Origin: Halorientalis sp.
Lineage (GTDB): Archaea; Halobacteriota; Halobacteria; Halobacteriales; Haloarculaceae
DNA length: 33,279 nucleotides
Direction of reading: 5' to 3'
Assembly (NCBI RefSeq): GCF_028275115.1
Contig: NZ_JAQCNH010000020.1
Coordinates: 1-33,279 of the forward strand
The notes under the pieces: model-generated
Database searches by the model: none
Seen by the model: only the letters and a program-made list of their open reading frames with translations
Told to the model about the DNA's origin: nothing
Program-made: the position numbers and the translations under genes
Part shown: positions 14,450 through 21,825 of the stretch, in pieces
Position numbering within the stretch: the first letter of the stretch is position 1
Layout: each line of letters begins with the position of its first letter

Positions 14450-15643
14450 CTACGACTCCGGTCGTGCGTCGACGGCCGGCAGTCCGAGTCTAATAAATGC
14501 CGGGACGGCAAGCGCCGCGACTGCGACCTCCAGCCCTCCGACGGTGAGGAACGCCGAGAAGTAGCCGTACTCGTCGGCGACGGTCCCGCCGACGAGGACG
14601 CCGGCCAAGAACCCGAGGCTTCCAACGGCGTTGAACGCGGCCATGGCGACGCCGCGACGGTCGTCGGCAGCTAAGTCGGTGACCAGTGCCATCGTCGCCG
14701 GGGCCATCAACGCGCCGATCACACCGACGGCGACCATTCCGGCACCGGCGAGCGCGACCGTCGGCGCGAGTCCGACGCCGATGACGGCGATACCGTACAG
14801 CGTCGACCCCGCGAGGACGGGGATGGTGCGTCCGATCCGGTCCGAAAGGACGCCGAATGGGTACTGGAAGAGTGCGAACGGCGCGAAAAACAGCGCGAGC
14901 AACAGCCCCGTCCGTCCTGGGGAGAGTCCGAACACCTCGCGGAAATAGAGGGTTCCGACGAGCGCGAAGAAACCAGCGGTAAGACGGTCGACGAACCCGA
15001 ACGCGCAGGGGACGAGAATGGCGGGCGTCTCTCTGATCGTCTCGCGGATAGCCCCGATTCGGCCTCGCTGTTCGTCGGGTGCCCGGTCGGTGACGCGGGC
15101 GGCGAGGAGGCCAACGACGACCAGCAGCACGCTCGCAACGAACAGTGGCGCGAACGGGCTAATCTCGTACAGTTGGCCGCCTACGGGCGCGCCGAGTGCT
15201 GTCCCGCCGCCGATAGCGATGCCGGCCGCGCCCATGTTGCGGCCGTGCCCACCTTCGAGGTCCATCAACATCGTGACCGACAGGGAGAACGCACCGATGG
15301 TCGCTGCACCCTGCAGGACGCGGAGCCCGAGAACGGCGAGAAACGGGAGGTCGGTCACCTGCGGGAGCCCGGCTAGCAGGGCGTAGCCGACGGCGCCTGC
15401 GAACGCGCCGGCGACGATGAACGGGACCCGGCGACCCGTGGCGTCACTGGCGACACCCCAGATGCCGGCAAACAGGACGAACGAGCCGAACTCGGCGGCG
15501 AGAAACCACATACTCCCGTCAAGCGTCGTGTCGGCACCGAGCGCCGTCACGAGAGTGTCGATACCGGGGTAGAGCAACACCTGCGCCAGCAGGACGGCGA
15601 ACACGACGGCGGCCAGGGCGATGCGAGCCGAGCGGATCGTCAC
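14450..15643 (-). CDS. MFS transporter
   Basis: The 397-residue protein starts with GTG 15641-15643 and has about 12 transmembrane segments. The MFS signature between TM2 and TM3 appears as GIWGVASDATGRRVPFIV (about residues 60-77). A second-half copy appears as GVLSDRIGRTIPVLAG (about 262-277). The long cytoplasmic loop between the halves (around residues 186-206) is charged. The arrangement matches drug/metabolite exporters of the 12-TM type, but the substrate cannot be named. It is transcribed divergently from the carbinolamine dehydratase gene and ends 4 bp from the hemA stop, leaving no room for separate terminators. Confidence 0.9.
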   Translation of the reverse strand: MTIRSARIALAAVVFAVLLAQVLLYPGIDTLVTALGADTTLDGSMWFLAAEFGSFVLFAGIWGVASDATGRRVPFIVAGAFAGAVGYALLAGLPQVTDLPFLAVLGLRVLQGAATIGAFSLSVTMLMDLEGGHGRNMGAAGIAIGGGTALGAPVGGQLYEISPFAPLFVASVLLVVVGLLAARVTDRAPDEQRGRIGAIRETIRETPAILVPCAFGFVDRLTAGFFALVGTLYFREVFGLSPGRTGLLLALFFAPFALFQYPFGVLSDRIGRTIPVLAGSTLYGIAVIGVGLAPTVALAGAGMVAVGVIGALMAPATMALVTDLAADDRRGVAMAAFNAVGSLGFLAGVLVGGTVADEYGYFSAFLTVGGLEVAVAALAVPAFIRLGLPAVDARPES

Positions 15644-15694
15644 GGTACGATTTCGGGGCCGGGGGAGGAAGGAATTTCGATGCCAGGAGCCCGA

Positions 15695-15702
15695 GCTTTA
15701 TT
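15695..15702 (+). promoter_or_regulatory. TATA-like box of the carbinolamine dehydratase operon
   Basis: GCTTTATT is centred about 28 nt upstream of the ATG at 15727, consistent with leaderless transcription. Confidence 0.45.
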
Positions 15703-15726
15703 CCGCTCGCGGCCGACAGTCGTAAT

Positions 15727-16005
15727 ATGGCGGACCTGCTCGACGACTCCAAAATCGAGGCACAGCTCCCCGAGGCGTGGGACCGCGACGGCGACGAGAT
15801 CGTCCGGACCTACGAGTTCGACTCCTACCTCCCCGGCGTCGGGTTCGCGTCGGGTATCGGTGGCATCGCCGAGGACGCCTGGCACCACCCCGAAATCACG
15901 ATCACCTGGGGTGAGGTCGAAGTCCGGCTGACCACCCACGACGCCGGCGGCATCACCGAGAAAGACATCGATCTCGCTGAGCGGTTCGACGGCGTCTACG
16001 AGTAA
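15727..16005 (+). CDS. 4a-hydroxytetrahydrobiopterin dehydratase (pterin-4a-carbinolamine dehydratase)
   Basis: The protein is 92 residues, the normal PCD/DCoH size. The active-site signature is present: AEDAWHHPEITITWGEVEV (about residues 49-67), with the paired His and Pro, followed by LTTHDAGGITEKDIDLA (about 69-85). The enzyme dehydrates 4a-hydroxy-tetrahydropterin. In prokaryotes without aromatic amino-acid hydroxylases, relatives have been linked to molybdopterin metabolism. Either role is possible here; two moeA genes lie about 6 kb away. Its stop overlaps the next start as TAATG, so it is translationally coupled to the LWR-salt gene. Confidence 0.93.
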   Translation: MADLLDDSKIEAQLPEAWDRDGDEIVRTYEFDSYLPGVGFASGIGGIAEDAWHHPEITITWGEVEVRLTTHDAGGITEKDIDLAERFDGVYE

Positions 16006-16418
16006 TGGCTGACGGCGAGGATATCGACGGGCCCGCCGGCCACGCCGAGTACGTCTTCGGCTGTCGGTTCCGACTCGAACCGGAGCCGGCCGACCTGCGC
16101 GCCGACCCCGCCGAATTCGAGACAGAACTCTCCCGCGAGGCCGACCCGCCCGGCGAGGACGGCTGGCTCTTCTTCCGTGATAACTGCTGGCACGGCGAGT
16201 TGAACGACCCGGAGTACTTCCGCGAACTGACCGAGGACGCGCTGGGCGTGACGGTGCTGTCGGTCGACTTCCGGGAACTCCGCACCGACGGGGCGTATCT
16301 CGACACGCTGAAATCCGAGGTCGCCGCGAATCTGGGGCCGTTCAACGCCGACAGCGCGTCGGCGGCTCTCTCGAAGTATCTCGGGTCGTCGGTTCGTGTG
16401 GTGGACGACGGCGGCTGA
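16005..16418 (+). CDS. LWR-salt family haloarchaeal protein with altered signature
   Basis: The protein is 137 residues with its ATG inside the preceding stop (TAATG). From memory of the family, haloarchaeal LWR-salt proteins carry EDGWLFFRD-x-LWRGEL; here the core reads DGWLFFRDNCWHGELND (about residues 52-68), so the name-giving L-W-R is C-W-H. The flanking conserved pieces are intact: AEYVFGCRFRLEPEP near the N-terminus, VDFRELRTDGAYLDTLK (about 87-103) and LSKYLGSSVRVV at the C-terminus. There is no membrane segment or signal peptide. Function is unknown. The coupling to carbinolamine dehydratase is the only functional hint. Confidence 0.8.
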   Translation: MADGEDIDGPAGHAEYVFGCRFRLEPEPADLRADPAEFETELSREADPPGEDGWLFFRDNCWHGELNDPEYFRELTEDALGVTVLSVDFRELRTDGAYLDTLKSEVAANLGPFNADSASAALSKYLGSSVRVVDDGG

Positions 16419-16448
16419 GCGGACGGGCTCTCGAACCACCACGCCTTT

Positions 16449-16456
16449 GTTTTACT
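16449..16456 (+). promoter_or_regulatory. TATA-like box of the ribbon-helix-helix gene
   Basis: GTTTTACT is centred about 21-25 nt upstream of the ATG at 16474 in a markedly AT-rich patch (16445-16475), giving this small gene its own promoter. Confidence 0.4.
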
Positions 16457-16473
16457 GTTCAATATTTGCAAAT

Positions 16474-16719
16474 ATGTGTGCGTACGACGACACCACGGCG
16501 GTGGAGGTAGCGCTTCCGACTGCGTTGCTGGCGGCGGTCGACGAGGCGGGCGCGGCCGGCGGCTACGATGGGCGGCCCGAGGCGGTACAGGCGGCGCTCG
16601 TGGCTTGGGTCGACGCCGTCGAGGCGGAAAACGAGGACAGCGGCGGGGCTCTCGGTGGGTTCACGGACGGTCTGAGCGACGTGGACGTGGGCGTCGACGT
16701 CGGTGTGGACGAGGAGTAG
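16474..16719 (+). CDS. Small ribbon-helix-helix (CopG-like) DNA-binding protein
   Basis: The protein is 81 residues from ATG 16474. Residues 6-50 fit a ribbon-helix-helix: a strand (TTAVEVALP), helix A (TALLAAVDEAGAAG), a turn with GRPEAVQAAL, and helix B (VAWVDAVEAENED). The C-terminal 25 residues are Gly/Asp/Val-rich, with a repeated D-V-G-V-D-V-G-V-D pattern and an acidic end. RHH proteins dimerise and insert the paired strands into the major groove. The target is unknown, and no toxin gene is adjacent, so an antitoxin role is unsupported. It has its own TATA box. Confidence 0.65.
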   Translation: MCAYDDTTAVEVALPTALLAAVDEAGAAGGYDGRPEAVQAALVAWVDAVEAENEDSGGALGGFTDGLSDVDVGVDVGVDEE

Positions 16720-16779
16720 GGAATTCGGCCGGGCGAACGGGGAGCGTCGAGCGCCGGGTGGGGTGAGCGACCGCGAGTC

Positions 16780-17541
16780 TCAGTCGACGAACTTCCCGGC
16801 GGCGCGCGACCAGTCCCAGTCACGGTGACGCAGACGCGGGTTCGCGTCGGCAGGGATGGCGTCGTACGTCCGGAGCAGGTCGCGGATGCCCGAGCCGCCG
16901 CCGAAGTCGCCGCGGTACCACAGGAACAGTTTCGGGACGGTTACCACGTCAGCATCGGAGTCATAGTCGACCGAGGCGTCGAGGTACACCTGGGTTGCGA
17001 GGTCGAGTTGGTCATCGATGCGGTCGGCCTCGTAGGCGCGGATCGCGGGGCAACTGGCCGCCCCACAGTTCAGCGCGAAGTGGACCCGCGGGTCGGGGTC
17101 AGAGAGGCGGTAGCGGCGCTCGAAGCGTCCAGCCAGCACTCGTGGCAGGTAGCCCAGGCCGTACTTCGTGCGTGCCCCGCGCAACAGGCCGTGTTCGATG
17201 GCGTCCAGGCTTAGGTCCGTCCCGGCGACGGTGACGGCGGTCGCACGGAAAAAGCGGAGGAAGCGCAACGAACTCTCGTACAGTTCGGGGCGGCGCGAGA
17301 GGAGGAGTTGCGTGCCCGCGTTGTAGCAGTTCGACCAGAACGCGAGTGCGAGGCCGGGGTCGGCGCGGAGCGGTTCGAGTGCCGCCGCGTCGTACTCGGC
17401 CAGACGGGCCAGGTACGGGTCGGGGGACTCGTCGGTCCGGACAGCAGTGAGGAGTCGTCGGGCGCAGGCGGTCGGGGTGAGGTTCGATATCTCCCCCTGT
17501 CGGACCGTCTCGTCACCTACCGGGGTCGCCCTGTCACTCAT
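16780..17541 (-). CDS. DUF547 domain-containing protein
   Basis: The protein is 253 residues from the ATG at 17539-17541. It contains the two diagnostic DUF547 motifs: ALAFWSNCYNAGTQLLL (about residues 65-81) and the later PRVHFALNCGAASCPAIRAY (about 150-169) with its conserved His, Asn and Cys pair. The domain resembles a transglutaminase/papain-like fold in other annotations, but I cannot verify catalysis. No signal peptide is visible, so the protein is probably cytoplasmic. It is divergent from the radical SAM gene across a 133-bp promoter region. Confidence 0.88.
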   Translation of the reverse strand: MSDRATPVGDETVRQGEISNLTPTACARRLLTAVRTDESPDPYLARLAEYDAAALEPLRADPGLALAFWSNCYNAGTQLLLSRRPELYESSLRFLRFFRATAVTVAGTDLSLDAIEHGLLRGARTKYGLGYLPRVLAGRFERRYRLSDPDPRVHFALNCGAASCPAIRAYEADRIDDQLDLATQVYLDASVDYDSDADVVTVPKLFLWYRGDFGGGSGIRDLLRTYDAIPADANPRLRHRDWDWSRAAGKFVD

Positions 17542-17645
17542 ACTCAGACGTAGGATTCACGGGTGAAAAAACGTTGTGCGGTCCGGCACCGGTCGCGCAC
17601 ACGCCGGTCCTCGGCTTTGTGGTCGTCGTACACAGCGCCCATACA

Positions 17646-17658
17646 ATTAATATATTTT
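17646..17658 (+). promoter_or_regulatory. TATA box of the radical SAM-methyltransferase operon
   Basis: ATTAATATATTTT is centred about 23-28 nt upstream of the ATG at 17675. It is one of the strongest TATA-like sequences in the window. Confidence 0.55.
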
Positions 17659-17674
17659 CCTCACTAGGGAACCC

Positions 17675-19093
17675 ATGGCAAACAAGCCGACGGCGCTGGC
17701 GGAGACGACGAGTCTCTGTCCGACGTGTCTCGAACGAGTGCCGGGAACCTACGAGGACCGCGGAGACGGGGTGCATCTGACGCGGACGTGTCCGGACCAC
17801 GGGACGACCAGCCGGCAGGTCTGGGGCTCGCGCGACCACTGGGAGTGGGCTGGCGACTTCGGCCCCGAGTTCGCGACCGACGAAGACGACATCGACCTGA
17901 CCGTCGAGAACGAACACGCCTGTCTCGCGGTCGTCGAGGTCACCTCCGACTGCAACCTCTCGTGCTCGTACTGCTTCGCGAGTTCCGGACCGGGCGGGAA
18001 CCACCGCCCGACCGAGGAGATCGTCGACCTGCTGGACACGGTCAAATCTGAGGGCGGAGCCCGTCCGATCCAGTTTTCGGGCGGTGAGCCGACGGTTCGG
18101 GAGGACCTGCCCGACCTCGTCGAGCGTGCCCGAGAGATGGACTTCGAGCACGTACAGGTCAACACGAACGGCCTGAAACTGGCGACGGTCGACGGCTACG
18201 CCGACCGGTTGGCCGAGGCGGGCGTCACCGCGATCTATCTCCAGTTCGACGGCCTGACCGCCGAAACCTACGAGGCGATCCGGGAGGTCGACATCGCGGC
18301 GGAGAAACGCGACGCGGTCGAGGCGTGCCGGGAGGCCGACCTGCCAGTCGTTCTCGTCCCGACGGTCGTTCCGGGCACCAACGACGACGAGATGGGAGAT
18401 ATCGTGCGGTTCGGGTTGCACAACGCCGACGTAGTGCAGTCGATCAACTTCCAGCCGGTGGCCCACTTCGGCCGCTACGCCGAGAGCGAGGGACGCTTTC
18501 CGCTCGACGAGGTGGCCCGTCGACTCGCGGCACAGGTCGAGGCGCTCAGTCCGCGGGACCTCCTGCCGATTCCCTGCTGTTCGTCGTACTGTCAACTAGC
18601 GACCGCGATACGGCCCGACGGCGACGGGGGCGGGACGGCGCTGACGCAGTTTATCGACGACGAGACGTTCGACTCGCTGTCTGGACTGGTCGACGAGGGC
18701 GACTGGATGGAGTTACTGGCGAACACGACAGCAGGGAAAGAACGGGCCTGCACGGCGGCCGGTTGCTGTGGCGGGATGGAACTCCCGGCGGGTGCGGCGG
18801 ACCTGCTCGATCAGGTACTCCCGATCTCGATCACGGGGTTCATGGACGCGGATGCGGCCGACGTGGAGCGATTGGACAACTGCTGTATCTCCGTCCCGAC
18901 GCCCGACGGCGAACTCGTGCCGTTCTGTGGCTACAACATGACGACCGAGGACGGCGACTACGCGCTCCGCAATCGTAACGACTGGGGCGGCCGTCCCGCC
19001 GTCGACGCCCCAGAACTCGCGGCCCTCGACGTGGACGACCCGCCGGCCACAGATGGGTGTGAGGGAGAGCCAGTCCAGGAGGAGGGGGACTAA
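17675..19093 (+). CDS. Cys-rich radical SAM protein of the MJ0619/Tes-like superfamily
   Basis: The protein is 472 residues. An N-terminal zinc-ribbon-like module has CPTC (C15, C18) and TCPDHG (C39). The radical SAM core follows, with C93-x3-C97-x2-C100 (DCNLSCSYCFA), SGGEPTVRED (135-144), VQVNTNGLKLA (161-171), YLQFDGL and NFQPVAHFGR (258-267). The C-terminal part holds further Cys groups: C301/C302/C306, C359/C364/C365, C403/C404 and C418, enough for auxiliary iron-sulphur clusters. The core closely resembles MJ0619, the tetraether (GDGT) synthase family, as I remember it. The extra C-P-x-D-C-G-x-C motif that family carries just before the SAM-cluster loop is absent. The product is therefore unknown. 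A methyltransferase gene begins 2 bp downstream and is surely co-transcribed. Confidence 0.88.
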   Translation: MANKPTALAETTSLCPTCLERVPGTYEDRGDGVHLTRTCPDHGTTSRQVWGSRDHWEWAGDFGPEFATDEDDIDLTVENEHACLAVVEVTSDCNLSCSYCFASSGPGGNHRPTEEIVDLLDTVKSEGGARPIQFSGGEPTVREDLPDLVERAREMDFEHVQVNTNGLKLATVDGYADRLAEAGVTAIYLQFDGLTAETYEAIREVDIAAEKRDAVEACREADLPVVLVPTVVPGTNDDEMGDIVRFGLHNADVVQSINFQPVAHFGRYAESEGRFPLDEVARRLAAQVEALSPRDLLPIPCCSSYCQLATAIRPDGDGGGTALTQFIDDETFDSLSGLVDEGDWMELLANTTAGKERACTAAGCCGGMELPAGAADLLDQVLPISITGFMDADAADVERLDNCCISVPTPDGELVPFCGYNMTTEDGDYALRNRNDWGGRPAVDAPELAALDVDDPPATDGCEGEPVQEEGD

Positions 19094-19095
19094 CC

Positions 19096-19800
19096 GTGCA
19101 GAATCCACTGGACGCCGCGTTGGCGAACCCCTGGGGGGCGCTCCGGCGCGTGCTGGGGGACCCGCTTCACCCCGGCGGGAACAATGCGACCCGGCGGCTG
19201 CTCGACCGGGCCGAGGTGGGCGATGAGACGAGGGTACTGGACGCGGGCTGTGGGGCCGGCAACGCCCTCGGCCTGGCCCGGAACCGCGGCGCGCGGGCGG
19301 TCGGGCTGGACCGTGACCCCAGCGGGAGCGGCGCGGTCCAGGGCGACCTGACGACACTTCCGGTGCGACCCGACAGCGTGGACGTGGTTCTCTCCGAGTG
19401 CGTTCTCTGCCTGTCTGACGACGTGGACGCGACGCTGGCGGAGAGTCGGCGTATTCTCGGCCCGAGCGGTCGGCTGGCAGTTTCGGACGTCGTCGTCGAC
19501 GGTGACGTACCGGACCTCCCCGACCCCGTTACGAGGGCGCTCTGCCTCACCGGTGAGCGCGAGCGAGGGGCGCTTCTGGAGCGGATCGACGCGGCGGGCT
19601 TCGCCGTCGGCGAGGTTCGCGACCACCGTGAGGACCTGCTCGCCATGCGCGACCGGGTCGACGATGCGGTCGACTACGAGGGGCTACTCGGCCTGTTTGG
19701 CGCGCGGGGTGACCGACTCCTGGCGGGCATCGAGGCGCTGGAGGCAGCCGTCGAGAACGGTCGGATAAGCTACGTCTCGCTGGTCGCGACCGCGGAGTGA
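19096..19800 (+). CDS. Class I SAM-dependent methyltransferase, radical SAM partner
   Basis: The protein is 234 residues from GTG 19096, 2 bp after the radical SAM stop. The SAM-binding motif I is VLDAGCGAGNALGLA (about residues 46-60). The acidic end of strand 2 is AVGLDRDPSG, and the post-motif VDVVLSECVLCLSDDVDATLAESRRIL (in two parts, about 94-120) is unusual for its two Cys. The N-terminal GDPLHPGGNNATRRLLDR resembles methyltransferases that I recall being encoded beside TrsS-type radical SAM proteins. That link is from memory and unverified. The tight spacing means the two proteins probably act on the same substrate. Convergent with the next methyltransferase gene, 8 bp away. Confidence 0.85.
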   Translation: MQNPLDAALANPWGALRRVLGDPLHPGGNNATRRLLDRAEVGDETRVLDAGCGAGNALGLARNRGARAVGLDRDPSGSGAVQGDLTTLPVRPDSVDVVLSECVLCLSDDVDATLAESRRILGPSGRLAVSDVVVDGDVPDLPDPVTRALCLTGERERGALLERIDAAGFAVGEVRDHREDLLAMRDRVDDAVDYEGLLGLFGARGDRLLAGIEALEAAVENGRISYVSLVATAE

Positions 19801-19808
19801 CGGGCGGC

Positions 19809-20450
19809 TCACCCGTCCAGTCGGCCCGTTGCGACGACGATACTCCCGCCGTAGTAACCGTCGACCGACGCGGTGGGGAACGCCGCGTCCAGTGCGGCGG
19901 TCACGTCGGTCTCGGAGACCCAGTTCGTACTCGCCCGAAACAAGGGAACGATCAGCGGGTTGAGCACACGCCAGGGCAGCGACTGGAAAGGGCGAGCGTC
20001 CAGCACGGCGACGCGACCGTCGGGAACGAGGACCGACCGAGTGGCGTCGAAGACGGCCACGGGGTCCGGCATCGCACTGAGCGACATCGCGGCGTAAACG
20101 CCGTCGAACGGCTCGGAGACGGGGAGGGTCGCGGCGTCGGCGTGGACGACGTGGACGTTCTCCCAGCCCGCGTCGCGGACGGTCTCGCGGGCACTGGCGG
20201 CCATGCCGGCGCTGTAATCGAGCCCGACGACCGTTCCTTCGGGCCCGACGCGCTCGCGGAGAGCATCGAAGTTCGTCCCTGGACCACAGCCGAGTTCGAG
20301 CACACGCTCGCCCGGTTCGAGCGCGAGCGCCTCAACGCCGCGCCGGCGGAAGGTCCCCTCGCGACCGAAGAAGGCCAGTCCGTAGAGGAACCGCTGTGCA
20401 CCGCTGTGGCCGCTCCACCAGTCGTAGAGCCGCTGGCCACGCGTACTCAC
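19809..20450 (-). CDS. Class I SAM-dependent methyltransferase (UbiE-like)
   Basis: The protein is 213 residues from GTG 20448-20450. It starts RGQRLYDWWSGHSGAQRFLY and has motif I VLELGCGPGTNFDAL (about residues 50-64). The motif II acidic residue lies in VVGLDYSAGMAASA, with HADAATLPVSEPFDGVY (about 101-117) after it. The layout is that of UbiE/MenG-like enzymes or small-molecule methyltransferases; the substrate is unknown. It is unrelated in sequence detail to the neighbouring methyltransferase beyond the shared fold. The 5' region is shared with the truncated decarboxylase-like gene on the plus strand. Confidence 0.88.
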   Translation of the reverse strand: MSTRGQRLYDWWSGHSGAQRFLYGLAFFGREGTFRRRGVEALALEPGERVLELGCGPGTNFDALRERVGPEGTVVGLDYSAGMAASARETVRDAGWENVHVVHADAATLPVSEPFDGVYAAMSLSAMPDPVAVFDATRSVLVPDGRVAVLDARPFQSLPWRVLNPLIVPLFRASTNWVSETDVTAALDAAFPTASVDGYYGGSIVVATGRLDG

Positions 20451-20535
20451 GCTATCACCGCCCGAGGGGTCGTCCGTCCGAGCCGGGTCGCCAGGGAGTC
20501 GAACATCCAGGTACTAATTCGGCCGGCACCGGAAT

Positions 20536-21150
20536 GTGGATTTCGGCGGGTCGGCTGGTTTCGACCCCGAGAGTCGGTGCGGACCGGCGACGACGCTTTC
20601 TCGGACGGTCGTATCAACGGAGTCTCTGTGGACGACACCGCGGTCAGGGGGCACAGTCCGAGAGCCAATCACGCCGTCGACCGGGGAGACGGTAGCCCTG
20701 CCGCTGTCGACGGACACCGTCGTATATCGGGCGGTTTTTCCGGCAAACCGCGAGGCCGTCGGGGACCTGCTCTCGAGGGGAGTAGAGCAGATTCGGGCCA
20801 CGCAACGACGAGCGGGGGTGACGTTCCTCGCGGTCGAGTATCACCGGATCGGTGACGAAGCAATAGAGTCCCACGACGAGTTCAGCGTTGTATTTCCGGC
20901 GGTGCAGGCGGGGGCGCGGTCCCGGCCCGTCGCGTCGCTGGCCGCTCACGGCACGTCCGGATACGTTTGGTACCTGCCGGTGACGACCGAACTCGCGGCG
21001 GCGCTGGGCGTCGACATCTGGGGCTACCCGAAGCCGGTCGCCGACATCGACCACGACGACCACGTTGTCGCTTCGTCCGGCGAGACGGGCCCCCGAAACG
21101 GGCAGAAGGCACTTGTTACGCAACCACGTACTCTCGCACTCCTGATTCCG
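20536..21150 (+). pseudogene. Truncated acetoacetate decarboxylase-like (ADC) domain, fused in frame to the downstream HAD gene
   Basis: From about 20680 to 21081 the frame reads a typical haloarchaeal ADC-family N-terminal half: STGETVALPLS, VYRAVFPANREAV, then SGYVWYLPVTTELAAALG and IWGYPKPVADIDHDD. Full-length relatives continue for roughly 100 or more residues with a C-terminal beta domain. Here the similarity stops about 20 codons after GYPK and runs without a stop into the HAD phosphatase start at 21151. The 5' part (20536-20670) is Arg/Ser/Gly-rich and has no good start, so the N-terminus is also uncertain. I read it as a 3'-deleted gene left beside the HAD gene. A real 428-residue fusion protein cannot be excluded. 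Confidence 0.6.
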
Positions 21151-21822
21151 ATGGTCTCCAAGTACGACTTCTGGGTGCTCGACCTCGACGGCACGCTGGT
21201 GGATGTCCAACCCGACTACGTCAGTGGCGTGTTCGAGGAGGTCGGGAACCGTCTCGACTACAGGTTCACAGAGCGACAGACAAAGACCATCTGGCACGGC
21301 CTCGGCGGGTCTCGCAACGAACGGCTGGCGGAGTGGGGCGTCGACGTGGAGCGGTTCTGGGAGACGTTCCACGACGTGGAGGACCCACAGGCCCGCGCCG
21401 AACGCACCTACCTCTACGACGATGCCGACTTCGTCGCGGAACTGGACACCCCCGTCGGCCTCGTCACGCACTGCCAGCAGTACCTCACCGACCCCGTCCT
21501 CGACCGGCTTGACATTCGCGACTGGTTCGACACGGTGGTCTGCTGTACCGAGGACATCGGCTGGAAGCCCGACCCCGCGCCCGTCGAGAAGGCGATGGGT
21601 GAGATGGGGGTCGCACACGACGGGAGCGGAACCGCCGACCCGCGGCGGGCGGGCGTGTTGGCGGGCGACGGCCCCCACGACATCGGCGCAGCGTGGAACG
21701 CCGGCCTCGACGGCATCCACGTCGAGCGCCACAGTCCCGACCGGCGGGGTCAGTGCGTCCTCGGCGACCACCGGGTCGAAAGCTTCAGCGAACTCCGTGA
21801 GGACCCCGTCGACGGGGACTGA
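21151..21822 (+). CDS. HAD family hydrolase (phosphatase)
   Basis: The protein is 223 residues starting at ATG 21151. HAD motif I is WVLDLDGTLVD (nucleophile D11, acid D13). Motif II is the Thr in GLVTHCQQY (about residues 107-115), motif III the Lys in IGWKPDPAPVEKAM (about 137-150), and motif IV VLAGDGPHDIGAAWNAG (about 170-186). The helical cap between motifs I and II is a C1-type cap of normal length. It is probably a small-molecule phosphatase of the phosphoglycolate-phosphatase/beta-phosphoglucomutase type; the substrate is unknown. The frame is open upstream into the ADC fragment, but homologues I recall start at this Met. It is convergent with moeA, 3 bp away. Confidence 0.88.
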   Translation: MVSKYDFWVLDLDGTLVDVQPDYVSGVFEEVGNRLDYRFTERQTKTIWHGLGGSRNERLAEWGVDVERFWETFHDVEDPQARAERTYLYDDADFVAELDTPVGLVTHCQQYLTDPVLDRLDIRDWFDTVVCCTEDIGWKPDPAPVEKAMGEMGVAHDGSGTADPRRAGVLAGDGPHDIGAAWNAGLDGIHVERHSPDRRGQCVLGDHRVESFSELREDPVDGD

Positions 21823-21825
21823 GAG

